From positions 7,196,369 through 7,260,368 of the forward strand of contig CM055080.1 of NCBI GenBank assembly GCA_029204045.2: a DNA stretch of 64,000 bases, in the 5' to 3' direction. A model generated the notes under the pieces. That model saw only the letters and a list, made by a program, of their open reading frames with translations, searched no databases and was not told the DNA's origin. Of the stretch, positions 1 to 13,010 are shown piece by piece. The translations under genes and the position numbers were made by a program. This DNA comes from Tillandsia leiboldiana. Its lineage: Eukaryota > Streptophyta > Magnoliopsida > Poales > Bromeliaceae. Numbering within the stretch: the stretch's first letter is position 1; the number at the start of each line of letters is the position of its first letter.

Positions 1-219
1 TCGCACGTCATCGACTTCACACCGCTTGAGATCAGCGAGGATTTGAGGTATGAAGAACGCCCACTGCGAGTTCTGGATCGAGAGGTGAAAGAATTACGCA
101 GTCGGGCCATTCCCTATGTGAAGATCCAATGGAGCAATCATGACGAGCGCGAGGCTACATGGGAGCTCGAGTCGGAGATGAGGGATGCTCACCCCTACTT
201 ATTCGAGACATCGGACTGA
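1..219 (+). pseudogene. 3' end of Ty3/gypsy integrase (chromodomain-like tail), cut by window edge
   Basis: The frame is open from base 1 to the TGA at 217-219, giving 72 residues. It is the C-terminal tail of a Ty3/gypsy integrase after the GPY/F region, with a chromodomain-like block (EERPLRVLDR, then IPYVKIQWSNH and EATWE) of the kind found in Tekay/Del chromoviruses, where it is thought to direct integration to chromatin. It matches 17061-17279 of element A base for base as far as I can see. The rest of the gene lies upstream of the window, so only the tail can be judged. It is probably the same locus as element A, represented twice. Confidence 0.85.
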
Positions 220-260
220 GGATTATTGTTTAGTCTCGTTTCGAGGACGAAACTCTTTTT

Positions 261-272
261 AGTGGGGGAGGA
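261..272 (+). promoter_or_regulatory. Polypurine tract next to the 3' LTR
   Basis: AGTGGGGGAGGA lies immediately before the TGTGATGATCC start of the LTR. This is the position and composition of a plus-strand primer for retrotransposon replication. The same tract occurs at 17321-17332. Confidence 0.8.
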
Positions 273-792
273 TGTGATGATCCGGACTCCCGCAGGAACT
301 GTACAACATTAAACAGTGACTGTAGGGAGCTTATTCGGTGAAGCAGAGCTTGTAGAATCGAAATTGGACATTTAATATAGACTCAGTGCGAAAATCGGAG
401 CAAATGGAATTTTCCGGGAGCTTTCGGCAAAATTTCGGATGAGAATTTGGCGAAATGGACAGCGGATTTGGACTCAGCGCGCGAAAACGATCAAAACGGT
501 ATATTCACTTTATTTTTCGGCGCCAAAACACTGTTCACCGGAACAGTAACTCCGGCGACCGGAATTACTGTTCCGGCCGCCGGCGGCTACCGGCGGGCGA
601 CGGCAGGCGGCGGCACAGCGGCGGCGCAGCGGCGGAGCGCGGCAGAGCGCAGCGGCGAGCGGCGGCGGGCGGCGGCGCACGGCGGCGGGCAGCGGCGCAG
701 CGGCGGCACAGCGGCAGAGCGCGGAGGCCGCGCGGCCCTGGTGCGCGGTCCATGGGCCTGGCGTGCACCGGGAGCACCGAATACCCCCTTTC

Positions 793-1054
793 CACGTGGC
801 GCTTCCCCATTGGTTCGCCGGCTTCTAGAAGCGCGTGGGAGGGTGACACGTGGCACACCCGGATTGGCCGACATCTTCCGGAAGACCCGGCGCGGGGACC
901 GGGCCCGTGCTCCACGTGGACACGTGGCGTCCTCTGAGTGGCCCTTGCACAGGCTGTTCCCTGTTTTGTGGACACGTGGCACGTTTTGGTTGGCCCGTTT
1001 CGGTGTTTCCTGTTCGGATCCGATCCTGTGTGGAGCCTCAGCCCATTATAAATA
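793..1054 (+). promoter_or_regulatory. LTR promoter: five G-boxes then TATA
   Basis: Perfect CACGTG palindromes lie at 793, 847, 913, 921 and 973, followed by TATAAATA at 1047-1054 and a CT-rich leader. CACGTG is the plant G-box/ABRE core bound by bZIP and bHLH factors. The same array occurs in both LTRs of element A. Confidence 0.7.
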
Positions 1055-1812
1055 GGGCCCCCCACCCCCCTCTCTTTGCACCTCGGTTTTCGAGCCCTTA
1101 GAGAGAGAACCAGAGAAAGTGCCCTCTACAAAATTTCTTCCTCTCTCTCTCTTCTCTCTCTCCTCCAAATCTCAGAATTTTTGGAGTTACAGTTAGGGAG
1201 TTATCTGCGACGCGGCGCACTGCGACGGTTTTCTTTTCGGCCCATTTCCCGTCGCAGTTCCGTCGAAAATTCCCTGTGGGCTAACCAGGAGGAATTTTGG
1301 ACGATTTTTGCGACAGCGCGTTCCTAAGAGGTAAGGCTTCGATTTCCCGTGTTGATCACTTTGCTCCATTTCATACTTTTGGCACGTTTCCCGAGGTCTC
1401 TTTGACCCCCCTTTTTGCTGTGGAAATTTCTGGACAGTGTCAACTTCTCCGATTTTTATCTTGGTGTAGGAGCATCAGATCGAGGCGTTCAAAGAGTCGA
1501 TTTTGATCTACTCTTCGCGAGGAACGCAACCGTAATTTTTCTGGATTTTTCTGAGCAATATACAGAGGTGAAAAACTCCTCTCTTTTCGTGCTATATGAA
1601 AAACAGCAAAAGCTGTATTTTTATGAATAATATAGTTACACCCTGTGCAATGTGTGTTGCTGTAGGGCACCGTTCTCGGCAGACAGCAGTTCTAGGGGAC
1701 TGTGGACAGCCAGGAGACTATCTGGGTGTGATTTGAGCTGTTCGAGGTGGGCGGTTGTTGCTTACCTCATTTTTGACAAGCTCACTGGGATTACTGGAAC
1801 TCCCTTAAAATT

Positions 1813-1981
1813 TAATTGATGAGAACAATTGGGACAAACTAATATGACAATTGATAAGAACAATTGGGACAAACTAATATGACAATTGATGAGAACAATT
1901 GGGACAAACTAAATTGATGAGAACTATTGGGACTACTAACAGACTACTAACAGGACTACTAACAGGACTACTAACAGGACG
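1813..1981 (+). repeat. LTR-internal tandem repeats (35-bp and 12-bp units)
   Basis: About 2.7 units of a 35-bp repeat beginning AATTGATGAGAACAATTGGG are followed by about four copies of a 12-bp unit, GACTACTAACAG. Homologous arrays sit at 11057-11220 and 18874-19041. Confidence 0.85.
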
Positions 1982-2664
1982 ATTGATGAGAACCCGCTGG
2001 GACGAACTCTCCTAAAATTTAATATAACCCCACAGTGATATGATGACTTATATTGGGACACTGTGTTTGAGACAAAGGCTATAATCTCGCATGCAAATGA
2101 CTTTATTCAGTAATAAATCTTTTTTAAATCTTGACACTATTTTACAACTTTTAAAATAAAGACAGTTGCATGCATGCCCTGACATCAGGTAGGGCCACTA
2201 TTATTGCTACACTATCATATTAAGGCTGAACATGTTTTATTGCTCTCTTTTGCTTTCAGTTGCTTGTCGCTCGAGTATGAGCAGGGGTTTGGAATCGTAT
2301 AGCCAGGTTATGTTAGATTATAAACTTGTGGGGTGTTTGCGGTGACCGCGGGACTGTAGGCGGTCGGCCGGAATGTTTATCCTTGCATCAGAATGGGGTT
2401 GAGTCTGGTCTATTTTTGGCATCAGCCGGGGATCGGGCTTTTCTTTAGTAGATGGTTTTTCCTACTTATTGAGTACTATGGCATCAATATCAGAGTTTCT
2501 TAGTGGATGGCTTTTCCCACTTTGATCATAGTCATGATCCAGTCCTGCTGTTTACGACACTTATGATACTTATTACTGAGGTACTTTACTCGTGTGGGTC
2601 GCTCCCCTCGAGTGCCACTCCGAGTGGTTACAGACAGACTTTGAGTCCTTGAGACTCCTATCCC

Positions 2665-2806
2665 CTATCGGTGTTATGCGTTGACCAGCATACCCAATTT
2701 GGCAAACACTATTCCCTATCGGTGTCATGCGTTGGCCAGCATACCCGATTTGGCAAACACTATCCCCATCGGTGTTATGCATTGGCCAGCATACCGATTG
2801 GCAAGG
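2665..2806 (+). repeat. Three ~50-bp tandem units in the LTR
   Basis: Three units each contain ATCGGTGT, then ATGC-N8-GCAT (potential short stem), then a TTGGCAA-type end. Homologous units are at about 11906-12047 and 19728-19870. Confidence 0.8.
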
Positions 2807-3469
2807 CACAGCAGGCAGTACCAGTGACACAAGACTGAGTTATTTCAGGCAGGCATGTTTGGTATTGTTGCATACAGTCATTTCATGCTACATGACATTT
2901 AGAGGCATACTAGTGGTGGTTTCCCTTTATTCAGCAGTTCTGTTTACAGCTTTACACTTATTCCTTTCTGGCCTCTAGTAGTCCTAGTGGGTGCGTCAGA
3001 GTTGAGGTTTTGCCCACTAGGGGAGGCTACTAGTTTATCTGGTAGTTCTCACCCCCATTGTTCTTTTCTGTTTCTTTCTTCTCCTTTATTTTTGCAGAGT
3101 CGTCTGCGGGAGCTGCTAGGCCATCGGCAGCTGATCGATGTAAGGGGATCGCTGAATAGATAGATCTCCTGGAGACTGAGAGCTGTTAGATAGATGCTGC
3201 CACCCTTTACTCAGACTGTGGTATTCTTCTTTATCTAGGTCTGGCTTTCGCCAGCTGGATGTACTATTTTGGTGAGCTGGGAGATTATTGTACATATTAC
3301 AGCTTCATTAGTAGTTCCAGTCTGAGATACTATGTGGTTCTTCCACTTCAGCTCTTGTATTATGCTCTTTATTGTTTATATTATATCGGAGCAGGTTACC
3401 AGCGCTTCGTGTACTCGGGAAATCCATGGCACGGCGGATCTGTTGGCGAGCCGGGTTTCGGGGCTGACA

Positions 3470-4849
3470 TAGATCGGCTCACATGAGCCGACTCCAACAG
3501 ATGCTCTCGGCAAATGACCCGAATATTGCATACGCTAGACCAAAGCAACCAAGTAAATAACACGCACCTAGACGCAGTGTTTGGCCGCTATAATGGCCTC
3601 GAATGAAAGTATTTCTGGAATCGGGCAAACTGTTAGCCCGAAATAAGCAATATAATGGGAGGTTTATAGGGACCTCCTCCAACAATGATCTGGAATATGT
3701 CGGTGCAACCAATTCCGATGACACCGGGTAGGAATGGTAATACAATCGTAAGAATTGTACAGCCGATGATGCCATTCCAGGCAGCGCAGCCACTCGGGGT
3801 AGCGCAACCGCAAATGGCCCAATTTTAGACAGGTGTACAAGCCGATTAATCCAACCATCTGCCATCAGCAGGAAATCACTTGGGGTTTACCCACTCCATC
3901 TCTTTTACCACCTCATCAACCCAGATTAGAAGTATGAGAACTGGGGGGGTCGGGCCAAATTTTAGGATTTGTCCAAATCAGGCAAGCCAAATTACACTAC
4001 CACCCTTTAACCCCATCACAGTCTAGCTAGCGTTCTTACCCGCCCCCCCCCCCCCCCCCGACAATGAATGCTGAAATTTATGTTCAGATAGAAAAAATAA
4101 TAAGAAATGCGCTCGGCACAGAGGCCAGACCGGTTATGCGGACAGTGTTCAAGTCTCCGTATCCCACAAATGTGGATGCAGAGCACCTGTATCTAGCTAA
4201 TTAGAAGATAGCAAAATTTGATAAATTCAAGGAAGAAGAAACCAATAATACCATTGAGCACGTCGCTCAGTCCACGACCCATTATAGAGAGGTGGTCACT
4301 AAGCCATACCTGAAACTTAGGTTATTTAACATGTGGGGAGCCAACCAGCTGTGGTGAACCGAATCAGTTGTGTGAGCCGAACCAACTTGAGAAGGAACCG
4401 AATGCTCTGAGGCGATGCGGGGACCATTTCGGTTCATGCAAGAGCGATCTCTTATGCATAACTCAACGAATCCTATTGGTGATTGGACAGCCGCGAAAAC
4501 TGCATTGACACTGGGATTGTTATTATGAGGATGAGCCGGGGTGACGCGCCGTGTACTCAACTCTGTCATGCCACATGCACGTCAGCACTGTCCAGTCACT
4601 TCTGTTCCCTTCATATCCATCCGATTTTCCCTATAAATAGTATTGAGAGCAAGACTATCAAAGAAAAACTATTGATTGTTGTGAGGGGCTAGCTCGAGCT
4701 GAGAACCAGAAATCTTTAGCGGACGGTGGAGTTCGAGGACTTCCTCCTCAAATCAGCTCGTGCCCGAAGGAGCCCTCTTCGGCGATCCAAGCAACCGACT
4801 GCAACCCTTTGTAGTTCTCAGCCTGAGGTTGGGATATCATCAAGCACGG
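3470..4849. mobile_element. Old repeat H (upstream copy), right of element A
   Basis: This stretch aligns with 20543-21935. It begins with the post-insertion flank of element A, includes a C17 run (4043-4059) and a gag remnant, and has a TATA-bearing segment (CCTATAAATAG near 4630). It ends with ACGG, the shortened TSD of the next solo LTR. Its own boundaries as a transposon could not be found. Confidence 0.6.
4064..4338 (+). pseudogene. Ty3/gypsy gag remnant (upstream copy)
   Basis: This is the same decayed gag fragment as 21138-21412 and carries the same internal TAG stop. See that entry for the reading. Confidence 0.45.
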
Positions 4850-7800
4850 TGTCACGCCCCGGTGTAAACCAGAACCCGGGCCCGTCTACAGATCCGCCGT
4901 GCACACGGTATTTCCCGCGTACACGAAGCGCCAAACCTGCTCAGATATAAGAGATAATAATAAAAGAGCAATAAAACAGAGCTGAACTAAAATCTAATAC
5001 ATCTCAGACTGAAGCTGGAATAAACAATACATCTGTATAAATGATACATCAGTCTCTCCGAGCTCACCAAAATAAATACAACCTGCTGGCAAAAGCCAGT
5101 CCCAAATGTAAAAGTACAACCGTCTGAGGAAACCTGGGTACACCAACAGTCCAGCTAACCCGCTCATCCTGCCTCGAGATCTATCTACTCAGCCGTCCCC
5201 TCTCCTCCTCGACCCCGCTGAAAGCCCAGCAGCACCCGCAGAAGACACTGCAAAACAAGGAAGAAGAAAAGAGGAAAGAATAATGGGGTGAGAACTACTA
5301 GTAAACCAGTAGCCTCCCCTAGGTGTAAAACCTCAAATTCTGACACACCCACTAGGTCTACCAGAGGCAAAAAGGAAAGAAGAGTGGTAAGAAATGAAAC
5401 CGCTGAAAAAGGGAAATCTACCACTACTATGCCTCTAAAATACAGTCCTAGACTGAATAACGTATCAACAATAACCAACCGTCCCAGATGAACCCAATCT
5501 GTACCGCCCTCATCATCGGGCAAGTAAGCCGCGCCGATGTGATAGCAAAGTTCCTGCTGCCGCCCTCATCATCGGGGCAAATAAGCCGCGCCGATGTGAT
5601 AGCAAAACTGTCCATAACTGTTGGCCTGCCGGCCTCCGGAGGGGATCTCGAGGGGACGCGACCACACGAGTAAAGCATCACCGGGCAATAACCGCGCCGG
5701 TGTTATATAGTAACAAAAGCAGGATTGGATCACAACTATAAAGCCCTAGTGGAACACAACCCTCCACTAAAAGAAAACTGATTCCCAATCAGATGCAAAA
5801 GTAACCATCCGGTCAATCGCCCACTATCCGCGATTGCCGCAATACCCACAATCCACGACCAGGTCTAACAACCGACCTCCGGTCAACCGCCCAATATCCG
5901 CTGTCGCCGGAATAACCCCAATCACAATCATGTCCCACATCCGACCTGGCCAACCGCCTACTATCCGCGATTGCCACAAAACCCTCTGTCCATAATCATG
6001 CCCTATCATCGATGTCCTATAACCGACATCCGTTCAACCGCCCAATATCCGCGTCGCCGCCAAAACCCATAATCCATAATCCAGGCCCCGACTACACTAT
6101 CCCAAACCCTGCTCAAACCCGAGCAACAAATACCACCTGACTAACGAAAGGAGAAAAGAAACAACAAGGTTTCTCCTAAGTCAAGTTCCAGCATGAAAGT
6201 GTAGCGATAAAAGATGCCTATATAGATGTCCATACAAGCATGCAAGTGTTCTCAAGGAAATAAAGGAAAATGTGACCAATAGTGGTTCCACATGTGTACA
6301 ATTAATAGCTCCGCATAGATATAACCATCATGCTAAAACATTATCCAACACACATGTCTATAATCCATGTTTCCATAATAAAGCCTACTATCCACCTATG
6401 CATGTCATAAAATCCTCAAGTAATACCACTAACAGGATAAATCATATAGTCCCAATTAAATGTTCCATTCCACATGCAAGGTTAAGTGCTAACATAGCAA
6501 TCCATACAATCATGTATAAGTCCCAACCACTATCAGATTCCCACAAGCATGCAAGTCCCAATTACAATTATCAATCATGGATGTCCAAGAAGGATCTCTC
6601 TAATACTCCTAGTGGGTTAAGTCAGAAAAGAGGGATAAAGCAACCACCCACCTGGACACGCGCAATCCTCAGCTGTAAAACCTCCTCGCTGTCCACATCC
6701 CCTTTTCACGCCAATGCTCAAACAGATAAACCGCCGCGATCGCTGTTCACAATTACCCCAAAACATACACACAAATAAGCACACAAGTATCCAAAAACAT
6801 GCTGTCCAGAATTTAGTCCCAAAGATGCCGTTTTTACCTGCGAGAAGTGCCCGGAAAATTCTAAGAAAAATACTTTCACGATCCTCGCGACGACCCGTCG
6901 AAACGAGTACCTGCACGCTCAAATCCGAGTTCCTACATGAGAAACAAATCCGACAAGGGAACCCCCCCGAAATAAACAAATCGTAAAATCTGAATCACAA
7001 GGTTCTGCAAACAGGGACTTTCACCTTCGGGGAAAATTCAGAAAATTCCAATAAATTTGGGGATATTCCTCGTGATGTGTAGATGCAAAACGCCTTTTGA
7101 ATCACCCCAATCCGATGCCTGTGCGCAAAGATATGGCCGAAATACCACAGTGCTGTACAAAACTCCGCCCAAGAAAAAGGTCAAATGGAAGCTCGGGAAC
7201 TCCAAGATAAACTCGAAATGAGGAGGATCTTAAAACACGAAGATCAAAGCCCTACCTGTCATGAGTCCAACGGCGTAAGAATCGCCTCACTCGGAGGTCG
7301 GAGTAAGCCGAGGGAGTCCTCGCACCAAAATGCGACGAAGAAGATCACAAAAGAACGAGCGTCGTGCCGCGCCGTAAAAATGCAAACCTCAGGATGCGTG
7401 CCGCAGAAAAACCTGGAATCTGCAGATAGATCCGCTCTGGTAGAGGAAGAGATCTCGTGAAGGTTGCACTGTGAGAAGAGGAACAGGGAAAGAGCTATTC
7501 GGGCTTGAACAGGGCCTATTTATAGGCCGGAAGAAACAATTGGATTATACCCAACCTGTCCCGGTTTCGGGCGCCGGGAAGTTTCCGGGCTGCTACAGTG
7601 TTGGGCCCGGCCCAACACTGTTCACAGGCCCGGATTCTTCCTGGGCCTCCACGTTGCCCACAAAACCGGCAACAACGGGAGCCACCACTCCCGCTGCGCG
7701 ACGCGGGCCACCCCCGGGGATCGACACCTGGCGACGGTCAACGCGACAGTCTCGCCTGCGCCCCTGCCAGGCAAGCCGCCCGAGGCAGACCTCGCCTGCA

Positions 7801-8429
7801 CCGTGGACCGCGCGCACGTTGACCGGCCAACCATGACCGCCACGTTCCACCCCGTCCATGCACCAGGCCTGCCTACTCTGTGGGTCCCGGTCCACAGAAC
7901 CGACCAATCAAGACCTGCCACGTGTCCCCATCCTCTGGTGCACGCCGCCGTGGACCGCGCGCCTGCCGCGCACATCCGCGCTCTGCCCGCCGCGCTCCGC
8001 CATTGCCCGCCGCGCTCCGCCGCTGCCCGCCGCTGCCAACAGTCGCCTTCCGCGTTGGTCCGAGTTACTATTCCGGCGTGAACAGTAACCGGTTGCGCAA
8101 AACGTCATAGGTGTAGTCCATTTTAACCGTTTTCGCGCGCTGAATCCGAATTGCTGTCCGATTTGCCAAATTATAACTCTAAAATTTGCCGAAGGCACCC
8201 GAAAGGTATTCTTTTGTCCAAACTTCGCGCCGAGCCCAATTTTAATATCCATTTCGCGCGAACCACTCTAAAGGTCGACGGAGTCAACCGATCACCCACG
8301 TGATCCGTTTAAAGCCCAAGTCCGCCACTTGTGTCCAATTGTGTCACTAACACCTCCACACACACAGTACAGGCCCCCAGATGTCACCAATGACTCTACC
8401 ACAGCTCTGGCAAGATCCATGTCATCACA
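4850..8429 (-). mobile_element. Minus-strand solo LTR (upstream copy)
   Basis: On the plus strand it runs from TGTCACGCCCC to GTCATCACA, so on the minus strand it reads TGTGATGA...GGGGCGTGACA. It aligns end to end with 21936-25546, and its flanks are ACGG (left, one G short) and ACGGG (right). It is about 30 bp shorter than the downstream copy, through scattered single-base losses that also break two of the G-boxes seen there. Confidence 0.88.
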
Positions 8430-8434
8430 ACGGG

Positions 8435-8900
8435 TGATCTCTTATCTTGTCTACTGTCTTGAGCTTTGTCTTGCTATAGTTTCTTACCTTTAGTTGTAAG
8501 TGTGGGTTGTGAAGGGAGTATGGTGTTGAACCCCTGAGCCCTGAGGTTTTGGAACCATAGAGGTTGTGCCCTTTTTTTGTTATTTTTCTTGTGGACCTCA
8601 GGATAGAACCATGGGGTTGTGGAACCAATGGTTCGGTTAAGTGAGAGAGTTGGTAGACTCTTTCTTAGGAGTAGCCTAAGAAGGACTAGAGTCGAGTTTT
8701 TTTACTCTGGTATGTTGAGCTGGGTAGTTGGCCTCAGGCTTTGGAGTGGCGGGAGGGCTCTAAACTGAGGATAGGTCGATACTTTCAACCTCTGGAAACG
8801 GTGTACAGAGTTAACGATGGGTGTGGTGACATAGGTGTAACCGGTCTCTCATTTTAGTAATTTATGGTGAAGATCAACCAGAGGATGAAGTAGGTTCGAT
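8435..8900. other. Flank of solo LTR running into the assembly gap
   Basis: This aligns with 25552-26024. It carries no recognisable gene. The contig stops at GGTTCGAT, exactly where the downstream copy continues into CCCGGTTCTC. Confidence 0.7.
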
Positions 8901-9000
8901 NNNNNNNNNNNNNNNNNNNNNNNNNNNNNNNNNNNNNNNNNNNNNNNNNNNNNNNNNNNNNNNNNNNNNNNNNNNNNNNNNNNNNNNNNNNNNNNNNNNN
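8901..9000. other. Assembly gap, exactly 100 N
   Basis: A run of exactly 100 Ns is the usual placeholder for a scaffold join of unknown size. It separates two sequences that share about 9 kb. Confidence 0.99.
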
Positions 9001-9525
9001 AATCTCAAGGGGAATCCCACTAGTATAAATAACAGATTTTTCACTCTGAGAAGGGGTCTTGCAACCTTGTAATCCAGCACTATTGTTATTTCATTTCTTT
9101 CAATTCCTACATCTACAGCTTTCGTAGCCTAAGTTTACTGCTTTCCTATACTACTTTCCTAGTGTAATCTTCATACTTTTCTAGGAGTAGTCTTAACCCT
9201 GTAATCGGATCCCTGTAACCCATTCCACTTCAAGTAATTATAAGAAAGGTTCGGCTCTTCAAAGTGGACTCTGCTTTTGAGTTCAATCTGTTTTGTTTTT
9301 AGAAGAATTCGGTTGAGCCGATCCCTTTTCAACCTATTCGCTTAATTCGAGACACATTGTGAGGGTCAATCAGAGCTATCGACGCCGGATGAGGTCAGCG
9401 GGCAACCTCGGTTCGGCGCAAGTAATTTTTTAGCACACCCGGTGGGGACACTCAGGTAAACACTGATTAAATCTCCGTCGTCTTCTTATGGCTGACGAAA
9501 GTTTCCAGGGACTAGCGGATTAATC
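9001..9525 (+). mobile_element. Old repeat H, left part: LTR-like end and leader
   Basis: A TATA box (TATAAATAAC near 9025) is followed by T-rich sequence, then TCAATCAGAGCT (about 9367-9378), which resembles a mutated tRNA-Met primer site, and then GCACACCCGGTGGGGAC, a leader motif typical of Tat/Retand-type gypsy elements. A short frame starts at ATG 9488 and stops at the element A junction. It is probably the LTR end and gag leader of an old gypsy element. The true start is lost in the gap. Confidence 0.45.
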
Positions 9526-12500
9526 TGTGATGATCCGGACTCCCGCAGGAACTGTACAACATTAAACAGTGACGTAGGGAGCTTATTCGGTGAAGCAGAG
9601 CTTGTAAATCGAAATTGGACTTTAATATAGACTCAGTGCGAAAAATCGGAGCAAATGGAATTTTCCGGGAGCTTTCGGCAAAATTTCGGATGAGAAGTTG
9701 GCGAAATGGACAGCGGATTTGGACTCAGCGCGCGAAAACGATCAAAAGGTATATTCACTTTATTTTTCGGCGCCAAAACACTGTTCACCGGAACAGTAAC
9801 TCCGGCGACCGAATTACTGTTCCGGCAGCCGGCGGCTACCGGCGGGCGACGCGGGCGGCGGCACAGCGGCGGCGCAGCGGCGGAGCGCGGCAGAGCGCAG
9901 CGGCGAGCGGCGGCGGGCGCGGCGCACGGCGCGGGCACGGCGCAGCGGCGGCACAAGCGGCAGAGCGCGGAGGGCGCTCGCCCTGGTGCGCGGTCCATGG
10001 GCCTGGCGTGCACCGGAGCACCGAATACCCCCTTTCCACGTGGCGCTTCCCCATTGGTTCGCGGCTTCTAGAAGCGCGTGGGAGGGTGACACGTGGCACA
10101 CCCGATTGGCCGACATCTTCCGGAAGACCCGGCGCGGGGACCGGGCCCGTGCTCCACGTGGGACACGTGGCGTCCTCTGAGTGGCCCTTGCACAGGCTGT
10201 TCCCTGTTTTGTGGACACGTGGCACGTTTTGGTTGGCCCGTTTCGGTGTTTCCTGTTCGGATCCGATCCTGTGTGGAGCCTCAGCCCATTATAAATAGGG
10301 CCCCCCCACCCCCCTCTCTTTGCACCTCGGTTTTCGGCCCTTAGAGAGAGAAGCCAGAAGTGCCCTCTACGAAATTTCTTCTCTCTCTCTCTCTTCTCTC
10401 TCTCCTCCAAATCTCAGAATTTTTGGAGTTACAGTTAGTGAGTTATCTGCGACGCGGCGCACTGCGACGGTTTTCTTTTTCGGCCCATTTCCCGTCGCAG
10501 TTCCGTCGAAAATCCCTGTGGGCTACCAGGAGGAATTTTTGGACGATTTTTGCGACAGCGCGTTCCTAAGAGGTAAGGCTTCGATTTCCGTGTTGATCAC
10601 TTTGCTCCATTTCGTACTTTTGGCACGTTTCCCGAGGTCTCTTTGACCCCCCTTTTTGCTGTGGAATTTCTGGACAGTGTCAAACTTCTCCGATTTTTAT
10701 CTTGGCGTAGGAGCATCAGATCGAGGCGTTCAAGAGAGTCGATTTTGATCTACTCTTCGCGAGGAACGCAACCGTAATTTTTCTGGATTTTTCTGAGCAA
10801 TATACAGAGGTGAAAAACTCCTCTCTTTTCGTGCTATATGAAAAACAGCAAAAGCTGTATTTTTATGAATAATATAGTTACACCCTGTGCAATGTGTGTT
10901 GCTGTAGGGCACCGTTCTCGGCAGACAGCAGTTCTAGGGGACTGTGGACAGCCAGGAGACTATCTGGGTGTGATTTGAGCTGTTCGAGGTGGGCGGTTTG
11001 TTGCTTACCTCATTTTTGACAAGCTCACTGGGATTACTAGAACTCCCTTAAAATTTAATTGATGAGAACAATTGGACAAACTAATATGACAATTGATAAG
11101 AACAATTGGGACAAAACTAATATGACAATTGATGAGACAATTGGGACAAACTAAATTGATGAGAACTATGGACTACTAACAGACTACTAACAGGACTACT
11201 AACAGGACTACTAACAGGACAATTGATGAGAACCGCTGGACGAACTCTCCTAAAATTTAATATACCCCACACAGATGATATGATGACTTATATTGGGACA
11301 CTGTGTTGAGACAAAGGCTATAATCTCGCATGCAAATGACTTTTATTCAGTAAATCAATCTTTTTAAATCTTTGACACTATTTTACAACTTTTAAAATAA
11401 AGACAGTTGCATGCATGCCCGGACATCAGGTAGGGCCACTATTTATTGCTACACTATCATATTAAGGCTTGACATGTTTTATTGCTCTCTTTTGCTTTTA
11501 GTTGCTTGTCGCTCGAGTATGAGCAGGGGTTTGGAATAGTATAGCCAAGGTTATGTTAGATTATAAACTTGTGGGGTGTTGCGGTGACCGCGGACTGTAG
11601 GCGGTCGGCCGGATGTTTATCCTTGCATCAGAATGGGGTTGAGTCTGGTCTATTTTTGGCATCAGCAGGGGATCGGGCTTTTCTTTAGTAGATGGTTTTT
11701 CCTACTTATTGAGTACTATGGCATCATATCAGAGTTTCTTAGTGGATGGCTTTTCCCACTTTGATCATAGTCATGATCCAGTCCTGCTGTTTACGACACT
11801 TATGATACTTATTACTGAGGTACTTTTACTCGTGTGGGTCGCTCCCCTCGAGTGCCACTCCGGAGTGTGTTACAGACAGACTTTGAGTCCTTGAGACTCC
11901 TATCCCCTATCGGTGTTATGCGTTGACCAGCATACCCAATTTGGCAAACACTATTCCCTATCGGTGTCATGCGTTGGCCAGCATACCCGATTTGGCAAAC
12001 ACTATCCCCATCGGTGTTATGCATTGGCCAGCATACCCGATTTGGCAAGGCACAGCAGGCAAGTACCAGTGACACAAGACTGAGTTATTTCAGGCAGGCA
12101 TGTTTGGTATTGTTGCATACAGTCATTTCATGCTACATGACATTTAGAGGCATACTAGTGGTGGTTTCCCTTTATTCAGCAGTTCTGTTTACAGCTTTAC
12201 CACTTATTCCTTTCTGGCCTCTAGTAGTCCTAGTGGGTGCGTCAGAGTTGAGGTTTTGCCCACTAGGGGAGGCTACTAGTTTATCTGGTAGTTCTCACCC
12301 CCATTGTTCTTTTCTGTTTCTTTCTTCTCCTTTATTTTTGCAGAGTCGTCTGCGGGAGCTGCTAGGCCATCGGCAGCTGATCGAGGTAAGGGGATCGCTG
12401 AATAGATAGATCTCCTGGGAGACTGAGAGCTGTTAGATAGATGCTGCACCCTTTACTCAGACTGTGGTATTCTTCTTTTATTCTAGGTCTGGCTTTCGCC

Positions 12501-12719
12501 AGCTGGATGTACTATTTTGGTGAGCTGGGAGATTATTGTACATATTACAGCTTCATTAGTAGTTCCAGTCTGAGATACTATGTGGTTCTTCCACTTCAGC
12601 TCTGTATTATGCTCTTTTATTGTTTATATTATATCGGAGCAGGTTACCAGCGCTTCGTGTACTCGGGAATCCATGTGCACGGCGGATCTGTTGGCGAGCC
12701 CGGGTTCCGGGGCGTGACA
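9526..12719 (+). repeat. 5' LTR of element A
   Basis: It runs from TGTGATGATCC to GGCGTGACA. G-boxes lie at 10037, 10090, 10155, 10164 and 10216, with TATAAATA at 10290-10297. A consensus splice donor (GAGGTAAGG) follows the leader near 10570. It is 16 bp shorter than the 3' LTR. Confidence 0.95.
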
Positions 12720-12726
12720 GATTAGT

Positions 12727-12738
12727 TGGTATCAGAGC
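12727..12738 (+). promoter_or_regulatory. Primer-binding site, element A
   Basis: TGGTATCAGAGC begins 8 bases after the 5' LTR. It is complementary to the 3' end of plant initiator-methionine tRNA, the standard primer for minus-strand DNA synthesis. Confidence 0.93.
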
Positions 12739-13010
12739 TTAGGGATTGGTCAGTTGGGACTTAGGAAACCCTAGGCTTTTGGTAGACCCTAGGATAATAG
12801 GGTACGAGAGACGTGATATTTGCGAAAGTCGTTGATTTATTGTTTGACTCTCCCAGTGAGAGAAGAGGGATCGACATGCCTAATTTCTGGTGAACCGTTA
12901 TGTTGGCTGCAGACAACATAAAGTCACAGAAATAGGGGAATGTCTTTGACTTTCGCTAGATTGGGTCGTGTGGAATTTTATTTTGCTGATTTGTGGCTTT
13001 TGGTGACAGT

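Larger units (their letters stand above)
273..3469 (+). mobile_element. 3' LTR of the upstream copy of element A
   Basis: This LTR starts TGTGATGATCC after the polypurine tract and ends at TGACA just before a TAGATCGGCTC flank that matches the flank after the LTR at 20543. It aligns end to end with 17333-20542. The first kilobase is almost identical. Towards the N gap the differences become frequent and are mostly single-base losses, as in low-quality consensus. The LTR contains a GC-rich GCGGCG-type stretch (about 580-745), a G-box cluster, a TATA box, a CT-rich leader and two sets of internal tandem repeats. The long open frames in the GCGGCG stretch come from its lack of AT-rich stop codons and are not genes. 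Confidence 0.9.

Noticed and set aside
447..1065. Overlapping open frames of 130-200 codons in the GCGGCG-rich part of LTR A (also 9615-10410 and 17499-18126)
   Set aside because: GC-rich simple sequence opens several frames on both strands at once. The frames differ between the three LTR copies because of indels, so there is no conserved protein.
5185..8081. Several 60-130 codon frames across the upstream solo LTR
   Set aside because: LTR sequence with repeats. Frames are not preserved in the matching copy at 21936-25546.
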